DNA of 64,000 bases, taken from the NCBI RefSeq assembly GCF_033547095.1, contig NZ_CP137852.1:3931001-3995000 (forward strand). The letters are read 5' to 3'. A program made the translations under genes and the position numbers. The notes below the pieces were generated by a model. That model made no database searches, was not told the origin of the DNA, and saw only the letters and a program-made list of their open reading frames with translations. This document shows, piece after piece, positions 18,260-27,365 of the stretch (position 1 is its first letter; each line of letters begins with the position of its first letter). The stretch is from Sediminicoccus rosea. GTDB taxonomy: Bacteria; Pseudomonadota; Alphaproteobacteria; Acetobacterales; Acetobacteraceae.

Positions 18260-18288
18260 TTGACGCGCGGCCCTGCCCTCCCCTACAC
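18260..18288 (+). promoter_or_regulatory. Candidate sigma-70 promoter for rplU-rpmA
   Basis: TTGACG at 18260-18265 and CTACAC at 18283-18288 are separated by 17 bp, a usual arrangement for alphaproteobacterial housekeeping promoters. It lies about 137 bp before the rplU start, in the 250-bp gap after the divergent RidA gene. Confidence 0.45.
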
Positions 18289-18424
18289 GCTCCCCTCCCG
18301 GGCGGCGCATGCGTGTCGCCCGTGGTCGTTCATGGGGCGCCCCCGGGCGCTTCCGGCCAGCGGCCATAACCTTTCAGTATCACGGGCAGCGTCGCCACGC
18401 GCGGCCGCCCGAAGGGCGCGTGTG

Positions 18425-18739
18425 ATGAGCTTCGCAGTGATCCGCACTGGCGGAAAACAATACCGGGTGACGCCGAACGCCGTCGTCATCGTCGAGCGCC
18501 TGGAGGCTGAGCCGGGCGCCACCATCACCTTCCACGAGGTGCTGGCCGTGAGCAACGATGCCGGCCTGCAGCTCGGCGCGCCGACTGTGCCGGGTGCGAC
18601 GGTCACCGCCACGGTGGTCGACCAGAATCGCGGCGACAAGGTGCTGATCCTGAAGAAGCGCCGCCGCAAGAACAGCCGGCGCAAGCGCGGCCACCGCCAG
18701 GAACAGACGGTCCTGCGCATCGCCACCATCGCGGCGTAA
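18425..18739 (+). CDS. rplU: 50S ribosomal protein L21
   Basis: 104 residues starting '[18 protein letters not shown]', the diagnostic L21 N-terminus. The C-terminal basic stretch '[16 protein letters not shown]' contacts 23S rRNA. It is followed after 15 bp by rpmA, the standard pair, and then obgE. The preceding 250 bases hold a candidate promoter but no other gene. Confidence 0.98.
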   Translation: MSFAVIRTGGKQYRVTPNAVVIVERLEAEPGATITFHEVLAVSNDAGLQLGAPTVPGATVTATVVDQNRGDKVLILKKRRRKNSRRKRGHRQEQTVLRIATIAA

Positions 18740-18754
18740 GAAGGAGCAAGACAG

Positions 18755-19024
18755 ATGGCACACAAAAAGGCAGGCGGCTCCTCGCGCAACGGGCGTGACA
18801 GCCCCGGTCAGCGGCTTGGCGTGAAGAAATTCGGCGGCGAGCACGTGCTGGCCGGCAACATTCTCGTCAAGCAGCGCGGCACCAAGATGAAGCCGGGCAC
18901 CAATGTCGGCGTCGGCCGTGACCACACGCTCTTCGCGCTGGTCGAGGGCCATGTGAAGTTCGCCCGCAAGGCCGAGGACCGCGTCCATGTCTCGGTCGAG
19001 CCGATCAAGCTCGCGGCTGAATAA
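18755..19024 (+). CDS. rpmA: 50S ribosomal protein L27
   Basis: 89 residues. '[20 protein letters not shown]' is the universal L27 N-terminus whose tail reaches the peptidyl-transferase centre; there is no cleavable leader of the Firmicute type. A ribosome site (AGAAGGAG) precedes the ATG. A strong terminator follows the stop. Confidence 0.98.
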   Translation: MAHKKAGGSSRNGRDSPGQRLGVKKFGGEHVLAGNILVKQRGTKMKPGTNVGVGRDHTLFALVEGHVKFARKAEDRVHVSVEPIKLAAE

Positions 19025-19050
19025 TCTGACGCCCTCGATGGCGTGACCAG

Positions 19051-19077
19051 CGGGGGCCCTCGTGGCCCCCGTTTTTG
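19051..19077 (+). terminator. Rho-independent terminator after rpmA
   Basis: CGGGGGCC pairs perfectly with GGCCCCCG around a 5-nt loop, followed directly by TTTTT. It separates rplU-rpmA from obgE, which therefore needs its own promoter or read-through. Confidence 0.88.
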
Positions 19078-19116
19078 TTTCGGAGCGACCCTCCCGACCC
19101 CCGCCCACCCCCGAAG

Positions 19117-19149
19117 AAGGGGGGGTACAGGGGGGGCCCTGCCCCCCCT

Positions 19150-19150
<1 letters not shown>
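19117..19150. repeat. G-run/C-run hairpin element before obgE
   Basis: Two runs of seven G (19119-19125 and 19130-19136) precede one run of seven C (19142-19148). Either G-run can pair with the C-run, giving two exclusive stems of about 8-9 bp. The element fills the rpmA-obgE gap together with the next inverted repeat. Confidence 0.5.
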
Positions 19151-20195
<1,045 letters not shown>

Positions 20196-20208
20196 GGCCC
20201 GCCCGCCC

Positions 20209-20961
20209 TCAGCGCCGCTCCTGCCAGGGCTCGCGGCGCGGGCCGCGCTCGAAGGCCACGATGCTGTCGTAGAAGGAGATGGCGCGGGTGGTGCGGGTGA
20301 ATTCCGGCACCTCGGGCTCGGCCCCCACGCGCTCGGCCGGATGAGTGTGGTAGCGGCGGAAATTGGCGTGGATGCCGCTCCAGGCGTGCAGGTCCTTCAC
20401 ACGTTCCGCCGCGTAGTCGAGGAAGGTCATCCCCGGCCGGTCGTCCCACTGGCCGCCCCAGAGCGCCGTGTGGGTGTCCTCCACGATATAGACGCCGTCC
20501 GGCGTCATGGCGGGGTAGAAGACCTCGAAGCTCTCGATCTGCTGGTTGCTGGTGTGGCCGCCGTCATCCACCACGATGTCGGGCGTGCCGATCTCGGCCA
20601 GCACTTGGCGCAGGAAGGCGGGGTCGGCCTGGTCGCCGATGAAGACCTTCACGCCGGGGGGCGCCAGCTCGGCCGATTTCGGGTTGATGTCCATGCCGAA
20701 GATGCGGGCGCCGGGGCCGAGCCATTCGCGCCAGATCTCGAGCGAGCCGCATTCATCCACGCCGATCTCGAGAAGCGTCGGCGACTGGCCGCGATAACGC
20801 GCCAGGAAGGCGTCATAGATGTCGAAGTAGTGGTGCCACTTCGCCGTCTTGTGGACGCGCGCGCCGCGCTCCAGGAAGAGCCGGTACAGCTCGTTCGCGG
20901 GGTCCGACTGCAGGAGGCTGTCGGGGGTGGCCGGCTTGCGGCGGCGGAAAGGCCAGATCAT
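20209..20961 (-). CDS. Class I SAM-dependent methyltransferase (MycE/TylF-like)
   Basis: About 250 residues. The SAM-binding motif is 'LLEIGVDECGSLEIWREW', with acidic motif II 'IFGMDINPKSAEL'. 'DIVVDDGGHTSNQQIESF' and 'GVYIVEDTH' match the metal-dependent sugar O-methyltransferases related to MycE and the cephalosporin-hydroxylase group. Because it sits at the edge of the polysaccharide block and upstream genes are an exporter, methylation of a surface glycan sugar is a reasonable inference. Start taken at 'MIWPFRRRK'. Confidence 0.88.
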   Translation of the reverse strand: MIWPFRRRKPATPDSLLQSDPANELYRLFLERGARVHKTAKWHHYFDIYDAFLARYRGQSPTLLEIGVDECGSLEIWREWLGPGARIFGMDINPKSAELAPPGVKVFIGDQADPAFLRQVLAEIGTPDIVVDDGGHTSNQQIESFEVFYPAMTPDGVYIVEDTHTALWGGQWDDRPGMTFLDYAAERVKDLHAWSGIHANFRRYHTHPAERVGAEPEVPEFTRTTRAISFYDSIVAFERGPRREPWQERR

Positions 20962-21002
20962 GCGGCACACCTAGCGAGGGTGGCGGCGGCGCGCAATCTG
21001 CC

Positions 21003-21734
21003 TCAGGCCGGGCCCAGCACCTCGTCCACCGTGCCGTCCTGGATGATGACGCCGCCCTCGATGCGGATGGCGCGCGTGCACCAGCGGCGGACCACGGCCA
21101 TGTCATGCGTGGCGAGCATCAGGATATCGGCGCCCGTGACCAGCTGCTTCAGCCGCTCCTCGGCGCGGGCCATGAATTCGGCATCACCGGCCAGGAACCA
21201 TTCGTCCATGAGCAGGATCTCAGGCATCATGGCAGTGGCCAGCGCGAAAGCGAGGCGCACCTGCATGCCGGCGGAGTACCCGCGGATCTGCACGTCGATG
21301 AATTCACCGAGATCGGCGAAGGCGACGACCTCCTCGGCCATCGCCTCGGCCTCGGCCTCGGACATGCCGCGGTAGAGGCCGCGCAGCACGATGTTCTCGC
21401 GCCCCGTGGCCAGCGCCTCCATCCCAGCGCCGGGGTCGATGAGCGAGCCGATCTCGCCCTCCACGCGCAGCCGGCCCGCGACCGGCTCATAGATGCCGGC
21501 GACGGTCCGCAGCAGCGTGGACTTGCCCGCGCCATTGGGGCCGACCAGCGCCACGCGCTCGCCCCGCTCGATGGTGAAGGTGAGGTCGCGCAGGGCGGCG
21601 ACGACGACGCGGTGGGACGGGTCCTCCTTCAGGCGGCGCGGCGTGGCGCCCATCAGGCGCCGCTTCAGCGAGCGGGCATTGTGGTGGTAGAGCGGATACT
21701 CGATCGCCAGGCCCTCGGCCTCGATGCGTGCCAT
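21003..21734 (-). CDS. Polysaccharide ABC exporter, ATP-binding subunit (Wzt/KpsT-like)
   Basis: 243 residues. Walker A is 'LVGPNGAGKSTLLR', the ABC signature region is 'RGYSAGMQVRLAFALA', and Walker B is 'EILLMDEWFLAGD'. The N-terminal 'YPLYHHNARSLKRRLMG' is typical of the exporters of O-antigen, capsule and teichoic acid. It lacks the extra C-terminal carbohydrate-binding domain of some Wzt proteins, so it is the short KpsT/RfbE type. The permease gene follows 5 bp upstream on the same strand. Confidence 0.95.
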   Translation of the reverse strand: MARIEAEGLAIEYPLYHHNARSLKRRLMGATPRRLKEDPSHRVVVAALRDLTFTIERGERVALVGPNGAGKSTLLRTVAGIYEPVAGRLRVEGEIGSLIDPGAGMEALATGRENIVLRGLYRGMSEAEAEAMAEEVVAFADLGEFIDVQIRGYSAGMQVRLAFALATAMMPEILLMDEWFLAGDAEFMARAEERLKQLVTGADILMLATHDMAVVRRWCTRAIRIEGGVIIQDGTVDEVLGPA

Positions 21735-21739
21735 GTCGG

Positions 21740-22573
21740 TCAGACCCAGAAAGCGACGCGGTTGCGGAACCGCGTGAAGAAGGTCTGGGCCACGGCCCAG
21801 ACGATGCCGGTATAGAGGATCGCGGCGATCCAGACGGTGGCGGAGGCGCCGGTGCCCATGATCGGCCCGCGCATGGTCTCCATCACGGCGAAGAAGGGAT
21901 TAAGCGGCAGGTAGACCTGCGCCCCCTCGATCAGCTCGGGCTTCCAGATCACGGGGGTGAGGAAGAAGGCGATCTGCATGACCGAGGCGACGATGGGCGG
22001 GATGTCACGGAAGCGCGCGCAGAGCAGGCCGAGCAGGAGCGAGCCCCAGAAGACGTTGATGGCGAGGAGCATCAGGCCCGCGATCGCCCAGAGCGCCCCC
22101 CAGCCCGGCTGCACGCCGAAGATCAGGAAGACGACGACGATGAGCGGCAAGTTGTGCGCGGCCACCACGGCGTTGCGGAACACGGTCCGCAGCGCGTGCA
22201 CCGAATAGGGCAAGGGCATCTGGCGGACCACGCCTTCCGCCGAGGTGATGGTGGCGCAGGCCTCGGTCACCGCCTGGCCGATCATGGCCCAGATGATGAG
22301 ACTGACGGCGAGCCAGGGCAGATAGACCCCCACCTCGATCTGGAAGAGCTTGGCGTAGAGGAAGCCGAGCGAGATCAGCATCACCGCGGTGGAGATGGTG
22401 ACCCAAAGCGGCCCCAGGACCGAGCCGCGGTAGCGGTGGGTGATGTCCGTGCGGGCCAGCACCCAGGCGAGGCGCCAGCGCTGGAAGCCCTCCAGCAGGT
22501 CGGCGCGGGCGCGGGCGCCGCGCTCCGGGCGGGCGGCGTCATGTTCGAAGCATCGGGGCGAAGGGCGGGCCAT
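21740..22573 (-). CDS. Polysaccharide ABC exporter, permease (Wzm/KpsM-like)
   Basis: 277 residues from 'MARPSPRCFEHD'. A cytosolic stretch of about 35 residues ('RTDITHRYRGSVLGPLWV', the ABC2 signature) is followed by six predicted membrane helices, including 'AFFLTPVIWKPELIEG' in the periplasm-facing loop. With the ATPase it would move a lipid-linked glycan across the inner membrane. Divergent from rfbB. The open frame extends upstream across the rfbB start, but the chosen Met matches family length. Confidence 0.95.
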   Translation of the reverse strand: MARPSPRCFEHDAARPERGARARADLLEGFQRWRLAWVLARTDITHRYRGSVLGPLWVTISTAVMLISLGFLYAKLFQIEVGVYLPWLAVSLIIWAMIGQAVTEACATITSAEGVVRQMPLPYSVHALRTVFRNAVVAAHNLPLIVVVFLIFGVQPGWGALWAIAGLMLLAINVFWGSLLLGLLCARFRDIPPIVASVMQIAFFLTPVIWKPELIEGAQVYLPLNPFFAVMETMRGPIMGTGASATVWIAAILYTGIVWAVAQTFFTRFRNRVAFWV

Positions 22574-22647
22574 GTCCGCGCCTATACACGCAGGGCCCAA
22601 GGGCCGAAAGCCGATGAGGGCTTCCGTTTGTAACCGGCGCGGTCGTA

Positions 22648-22675
22648 TTGACAGGCCCGGGTCTTGTGTTAGGGC
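22648..22675 (+). promoter_or_regulatory. Possible promoter for the rfbBACD cluster
   Basis: A perfect -35 hexamer TTGACA (22648-22653) lies 51 bp before the rfbB start. The matching -10 is poor (TAGGGC at 22670 with a 16-bp spacer), so the call rests mainly on the -35 and on the divergent gene layout. Confidence 0.35.
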
Positions 22676-22703
22676 CCCACGGCTTTCCAGGAGACGATGC
22701 GCC

Positions 22704-23762
22704 TTGCTCTTCCTCATCACCGGCGGATACGGCTTCATCGGTTCGGCCGTGGTCCGGCGCCTTCTGACGACGACGGGCGCCACCGTCGTCAACGTGGACA
22801 AGATGACCTACGCCGCAAGCCCGGCCTCGCTCGGCATGCATGCGGGTGAGGCGCGGCACATCCATGTCCAGGCCGATATCTGCGACGTGGAGGCGATGCG
22901 CGCCGTCTTCGCCACGCACAAGCCCACGGCCGTGATGCACCTGGCTGCCGAGAGCCATGTGGACCGGTCGATCGATGGCCCGGCCGAGTTCATCCGCACC
23001 AATGTGGTGGGCACGCAGGTGCTGCTTGAGGCGGCCCGCGAATACTGGAACACGCTGGACGGCGCCGCCAAGGCCGAGTTCCGCTTCCACCACGTCTCGA
23101 CCGATGAGGTCTTCGGCTCGCTCTATCCCGGTGATCCGCCCTTCACGCCCGAGACGCCCTATGATCCGCGCAGCCCCTATTCGGCGAGCAAGGCGGCGTC
23201 GGACCACCTCGTGCGCGCGTGGAACCACACCTACGGCTTCCCCTCCTTCGTCTCGAACACCACGAACAATTATGGCCCGTGGCAGTTCCCGGAGAAGCTG
23301 ATCCCGCTGGTCACGCTGAACGCGCTGGAGGGCAAGCCGCTGCCCGTCTATGGCGAGGGCGCCAATATCCGCGACTGGCTGCATGTCGAGGACCACGCCG
23401 AGGCGCTGGTGCTGGCGCTGATGAAGGGCCAGCCGGGCGCCACCTACTGCATCGGTCCCCGGCAGGAGCGGACGAATCTTGAGGTGGTGAAGGCGATCTG
23501 CGCCACGCTCGACCGCCTCCGCCCCGACCCGGCCGGGCCGCGCGAGCGGCTGATCACCTTCGTGCGCGACCGTCCCGGCCATGATTTCCGCTACGCGATG
23601 GACCCCTCGGGCGCAGAGGCCGCGCTGGGCTGGAAGCCGCGCTACGATTTCGAGACCGGCCTCGAGCAGACCATCCGCTGGTACCTGGACCACGAGGCCT
23701 GGTGGCGGCCGATCCGCGAGAAGGCCTATGCCGGCCAGCGCCTGGGTGGCGTGAAGTCGTGA
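22704..23762 (+). CDS. rfbB: dTDP-glucose 4,6-dehydratase
   Basis: 352 residues. The NAD-binding loop is 'ITGGYGFIGSAVV', the catalytic region is 'HVSTDEVFGS' with Thr-Asp-Glu, and 'YSASKAASDH' is YxxxK. 'NTTNNYGPWQFPEKLIPL' and 'NIRDWLHVEDHAEAL' are RmlB signatures. It converts dTDP-glucose to the 4-keto-6-deoxy sugar. The in-frame start is TTG, preceded by AGGAGA about 10 nt upstream; an ATG at 22698 is out of frame. Confidence 0.97.
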   Translation: MLFLITGGYGFIGSAVVRRLLTTTGATVVNVDKMTYAASPASLGMHAGEARHIHVQADICDVEAMRAVFATHKPTAVMHLAAESHVDRSIDGPAEFIRTNVVGTQVLLEAAREYWNTLDGAAKAEFRFHHVSTDEVFGSLYPGDPPFTPETPYDPRSPYSASKAASDHLVRAWNHTYGFPSFVSNTTNNYGPWQFPEKLIPLVTLNALEGKPLPVYGEGANIRDWLHVEDHAEALVLALMKGQPGATYCIGPRQERTNLEVVKAICATLDRLRPDPAGPRERLITFVRDRPGHDFRYAMDPSGAEAALGWKPRYDFETGLEQTIRWYLDHEAWWRPIREKAYAGQRLGGVKS

Positions 23763-23827
23763 GCGCCCTGGCACCTCGCACAGCATTCACGATCGAGGCG
23801 TCCTCCTCCGAGGGCGCGAAGCGAACA

Positions 23828-23892
23828 GCCGAGCCGAAACGCTTCAGCGTTTCGAGCCAAGCCGGCAGAGCCGGCGCCCGGCGCTTGAGGGC
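23828..23892. repeat. Double-hairpin dispersed repeat before rfbA
   Basis: Two stem-loops in tandem: CGAAACGC-TTCA-GCGTTTCG (23835-23854) and GCCGGC-AGA-GCCGGC (23861-23875), followed by GCCCGGCGCTTGAGGGC. Read in reverse complement it aligns with the tandem copies at 60639 and 60733. It fills most of the 138-bp rfbB-rfbA gap. Confidence 0.7.
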
Positions 23893-23900
23893 ATAGAATC

Positions 23901-24782
23901 ATGAAGGGCATCATCCTGGCCGGCGGGTCCGGCACGCGGCTGCACCCGATGACGCTGGCGGCGTCCAAGCAATTGCTGCCGGTCTATGACAAGCCGATGG
24001 TCTATTACCCGCTCGGCACGCTCATGCTGGCCGGGATCCGGGACATCCTGGTCATCTCGACCCCGCAGGACCTGCCGGCCTTCCAGCGCCTGCTGGGCGA
24101 CGGCTCGGCCTTCGGCATCACCCTCTCCTACGCCGAGCAGCCCTCGCCCGACGGCCTCGCCCAAGCCTTCCTGATCGGCGAGCGCTTCATCGACGGCCAG
24201 CCCTGCGCGCTCGCGCTGGGGGACAACATCATCTACGGCGAGGGCCTCTCGGTCCGGCTTGGCGCGGCGCGGGGCCGGGCGGAGGCGGGCGGCGCCACCG
24301 TCTTCGGCTATCGCGTGTCGGACCCCGAGCGCTACGGCGTGGCCGAGTTCGACAGCGCGGGCCGGGTGATCTCCATCGAGGAGAAGCCGCAGCAGCCCAA
24401 ATCCGACTGGGCGGTGATCGGCGTCTATTTCTACGACAAGCGCGTCGTCGAGATGGCCAAGCGCGTGAAACCCTCGGCGCGCGGCGAACTCGAGATCACC
24501 GACCTCAACCTGCTCTACATGCAGGCGGGCGACCTCTCCTGCGAGCAGCTGGGCCGGGGCTGCGCCTGGCTCGATGCCGGCACGCCGGCCAGCCTGCTGC
24601 AGGCGGCGACCTTCGTGCAGACGGTGCAGGAGCGGCAGGGCCTCGTGGTCGGCTGCCCGGAGGAGATCGGCTTCCGCCGCGGCTTCCTCACGGCCGAGGA
24701 ATTGCGCGCCCGCGGCAAGTCGCTCGGCAAGACCGCCTATGGCCAGTACCTGGTGCAACTTGCCGACGGGGCCTACGCATGA
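23901..24782 (+). CDS. rfbA: Glucose-1-phosphate thymidylyltransferase
   Basis: 293 residues. '[16 protein letters not shown]' is the nucleotide-binding signature, '[10 protein letters not shown]' carries the metal-binding Asp, and '[18 protein letters not shown]' and '[16 protein letters not shown]' are diagnostic of RmlA. It makes dTDP-glucose, the first step to dTDP-L-rhamnose, and RmlA enzymes are usually feedback-inhibited by dTDP-rhamnose. It overlaps rfbC by 4 bp (ATGA) but is separated from rfbB by a repeat-filled gap. Confidence 0.98.
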   Translation: MKGIILAGGSGTRLHPMTLAASKQLLPVYDKPMVYYPLGTLMLAGIRDILVISTPQDLPAFQRLLGDGSAFGITLSYAEQPSPDGLAQAFLIGERFIDGQPCALALGDNIIYGEGLSVRLGAARGRAEAGGATVFGYRVSDPERYGVAEFDSAGRVISIEEKPQQPKSDWAVIGVYFYDKRVVEMAKRVKPSARGELEITDLNLLYMQAGDLSCEQLGRGCAWLDAGTPASLLQAATFVQTVQERQGLVVGCPEEIGFRRGFLTAEELRARGKSLGKTAYGQYLVQLADGAYA

Positions 24783-25345
24783 AGATCACGCCGCAAGCCA
24801 TTCCCGATGTGCTGCTGATCGAGCCGAACCGCTTCGGCGATGCCCGCGGCTTCTTCAGCGAGGTATGGAAGCGCAGCGCGCTGGCCGCGCAGGGCTTCGC
24901 GGTGGATTTCGTGCAGGACAACCACTCGCTCTCGCGCGAGGTGGGCGTGGTGCGCGGCCTGCATTTCCAGCGGCCGCCGACGGCGCAGGGCAAGCTGGTG
25001 CGCGTGGTGCGCGGGCGCATCCTCGACGTGGCGGTGGACATCCGCCAGGGCAGCCCGACCTATGGCCGGCACGTCGCCTGCGAGCTCTCGGCCGAGAACT
25101 GGCACCAGCTCTGGGTGCCGCGCGGCTTCGCGCATGGCTTCATGACGCTCGAGCCGGACACCGAGGTGCTCTACAAGGTGGATGCCGAGTATGACCGCGC
25201 GACCGATGCCGGCATCGCCTGGGACGACCCGGCGCTGGGCATTGCATGGCCGGTGCTGCCGGGCGGCGTGATCCTGTCCGACAAGGACCGCAACGCGCCG
25301 CGCCTGGCCGAGATCCCGCCGCCCTTCCCGGCGGGCTCCGTCTGA
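24779..25345 (+). CDS. rfbC: dTDP-4-dehydrorhamnose 3,5-epimerase
   Basis: 188 residues, cupin fold. '[15 protein letters not shown]' and '[19 protein letters not shown]' carry the family signature with the catalytic His. '[16 protein letters not shown]' and '[18 protein letters not shown]' finish it. It epimerises the 4-keto sugar at C3 and C5. Tightly coupled at both ends to rfbA and rfbD. Confidence 0.98.
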   Translation: MKITPQAIPDVLLIEPNRFGDARGFFSEVWKRSALAAQGFAVDFVQDNHSLSREVGVVRGLHFQRPPTAQGKLVRVVRGRILDVAVDIRQGSPTYGRHVACELSAENWHQLWVPRGFAHGFMTLEPDTEVLYKVDAEYDRATDAGIAWDDPALGIAWPVLPGGVILSDKDRNAPRLAEIPPPFPAGSV

Positions 25346-26235
25346 TGCGGCGCATCCTCGTCACCGGCCAGGGCGGCCAGCTCGCGACCGGCCTGGCCGA
25401 GAGCCTGCCCGCGCAGGGCTTCGAGGCGCTGCTGGTCGGCCAGCCGGATTTCGAGTTCGACAAGCCCGCGACGGTGATCACGGCCTTCGCGGCGCTGAAG
25501 CCCGAGGCGGTGGTGAATTGCGCGGCCTGGACCGCGGTTGACGCGGCCGAGGATGACGAGGCAGGCGCCTTCCGCGCCAATGCGCTGGGGCCTGCGCTGC
25601 TGGCGAAGCTCTGCGCCGAGGCCGGCATCCCGCTCATCCAGATCAGCACGGACTACGTGTATGACGGGCTGAAGGGCGCGCCCTACCTGGAGAGCGACCT
25701 GACCAATCCGCTCGGCGCCTATGGCCGCACCAAGCTCGCGGGCGAATGGGCAGCGCTGGCCGGCAACCCGATGACGAGCATCCTGCGCACCGCCTGGGTG
25801 TTCAGCCCGGTGGGCAAGAATTTCGTGCGCACCATGCTGGCCGTGGGCGCCACGCGGCCGGAGCTGCGCGTGGTGGCGGACCAGCACGGCCACCCGACCG
25901 CGGCGCCCGACCTTGCCGACGCGATCGCCGCCATCCTGGCGCGCATCCGGGAGACCGGCTGGCAGCCCGCCTATCGCGGCGTGTTTCACGCGCGGGCCGA
26001 GCAATCCACCCATTGGCATGGCTTCGCCGAGGCCATCTTCGCGGGCGCGGCCCGGTTCGGCGGCCCACAGCCGCGCGTCCTGCCGATCGCCACCCATGAA
26101 TATCCGGTGAAGGCGGTGCGCCCCGCCGATGGCCGGATGGACGGCACGAAGCTCACCGAGACCTTCGGCGTGACCCTGCCGAGCTGGCAGGCGGGGCTTG
26201 AGCGGGTGCTCAAGGCCTTGCACCCGGGCGGCTGA
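25345..26235 (+). CDS. rfbD: dTDP-4-dehydrorhamnose reductase
   Basis: 296 residues. 'ILVTGQGGQLATGLAE' is the NADPH-binding turn, 'VVNCAAWTAVDAAEDDE' and 'QISTDYVYDG' are RmlD signatures, and 'YGRTKLAGEW' is YxxxK. It makes dTDP-L-rhamnose. The start overlaps the rfbC stop by one base, and its stop overlaps the next gene's start in the same way. Confidence 0.97.
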   Translation: MRRILVTGQGGQLATGLAESLPAQGFEALLVGQPDFEFDKPATVITAFAALKPEAVVNCAAWTAVDAAEDDEAGAFRANALGPALLAKLCAEAGIPLIQISTDYVYDGLKGAPYLESDLTNPLGAYGRTKLAGEWAALAGNPMTSILRTAWVFSPVGKNFVRTMLAVGATRPELRVVADQHGHPTAAPDLADAIAAILARIRETGWQPAYRGVFHARAEQSTHWHGFAEAIFAGAARFGGPQPRVLPIATHEYPVKAVRPADGRMDGTKLTETFGVTLPSWQAGLERVLKALHPGG

Positions 26236-27269
26236 TGCCGCCCTACAGCCTGACCGATCTGGGCTCCGCCCCGGGCGGCGCACCGCGCATCCTGCACGGC
26301 CTCGCCGCGCGCGCGCCGCTGACCTTCCTGCGGCGCGCGGCCGAGGTCGCCTTCGAGATCGCCCAGGCCGCCCTGCTCGACCGCATCGCGCCGCTCAAGG
26401 CGGGACTGCGCGAGGTGGCGCCCGGGGCGGCGCCGCGCCAGGGCAATTCGTTGGCGCTCTATCTCCATTGGTCGCCCGATGGCCGGGTCTCGCCCATGGT
26501 GCTGCGACAATTGGCGCTGTGGCGGGAGGCCGGCTTCGACCTCGTCTTCGTCACCAATGCCGCGAACCGGCCGCCCGAGGCGGACTGGGCCGCGGTCGGC
26601 GCGCAATGCCTGCTCCGCCTGCATCGCGAGAATGTCGGGCGCGATTTCGGCGGCTGGCGCGATGCGGCGGGCGTGGCGCTCGCCCAATACGGCACGCCCG
26701 ACGAACTCCTCCTGGCCAATGACAGCGTCCTCGGGCCCTTCCGGCCACTGGCGCCGCTGGTGGCCGCCTGGCGCGCAGGCGGCGAGGGCCTGTTCGGCAT
26801 GACGGAGAGCGAGGGCGGCGGGCCGCATCTGCAATCCTACGCGCTGCTGGCCCGCGGCGCGGCGGCGGTTGGACTGCTCACCGCGCATCTCGCCGCCTTC
26901 CGGGACAGCCGGAGCAAATGGCGGGTGGTGCAGCAGGGCGAGATCGGCCTCTCCCGGCGGGCACGGGCGGCGGGGCTGCGCTGCGCCGCGCTCTTCGGCT
27001 ATGCGCGCCTGACCGCGCTGGTGGATGACGCGACGCGCGCAAGCCTCGGCCCGCGTTTCGACAGCGCAGAGGCCTTCGCCCGCTATCCGCTGAATCCCTG
27101 CCACCATCTCTGGCGCGTGCTGGTGGAGCGGATGGGCTTTCCCTACCTGAAGACGGAGCTCGTCCGCCGCAATCCGGGCCGGCTGCCCGGGGTGGAGGAT
27201 TGGCCCGGCCTGATGGCGCCCGAGGACGCCGCGCTGATCCGCGAGCATCTCGCCATGATGGGGCCCTGA
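26235..27269 (+). CDS. Rhamnan synthesis protein F (RgpF)-like glycan protein
   Basis: 344 residues. 'NSLALYLHWSPDGRVSPMVL', 'LRLHRENVGRDFGGW' and 'ELLLANDSVLGPF' match the RgpF family (PF05045), found in rhamnose-rich polysaccharide loci, where it acts as or resembles a glycosyltransferase. Coupled to rfbD by a TGATG overlap, so it likely uses the dTDP-rhamnose made by the upstream genes. The acceptor is unknown. Confidence 0.88.
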   Translation: MPPYSLTDLGSAPGGAPRILHGLAARAPLTFLRRAAEVAFEIAQAALLDRIAPLKAGLREVAPGAAPRQGNSLALYLHWSPDGRVSPMVLRQLALWREAGFDLVFVTNAANRPPEADWAAVGAQCLLRLHRENVGRDFGGWRDAAGVALAQYGTPDELLLANDSVLGPFRPLAPLVAAWRAGGEGLFGMTESEGGGPHLQSYALLARGAAAVGLLTAHLAAFRDSRSKWRVVQQGEIGLSRRARAAGLRCAALFGYARLTALVDDATRASLGPRFDSAEAFARYPLNPCHHLWRVLVERMGFPYLKTELVRRNPGRLPGVEDWPGLMAPEDAALIREHLAMMGP

Positions 27270-27365
27270 TCGAAACGCATGCGGCTCGATTGACAGCGCC
27301 CCCGCGGGACGGCAGAGACACCGCGCCCCGCGGGCCCAACCCCATCCAGAAAGTTGTCGCGCTCC

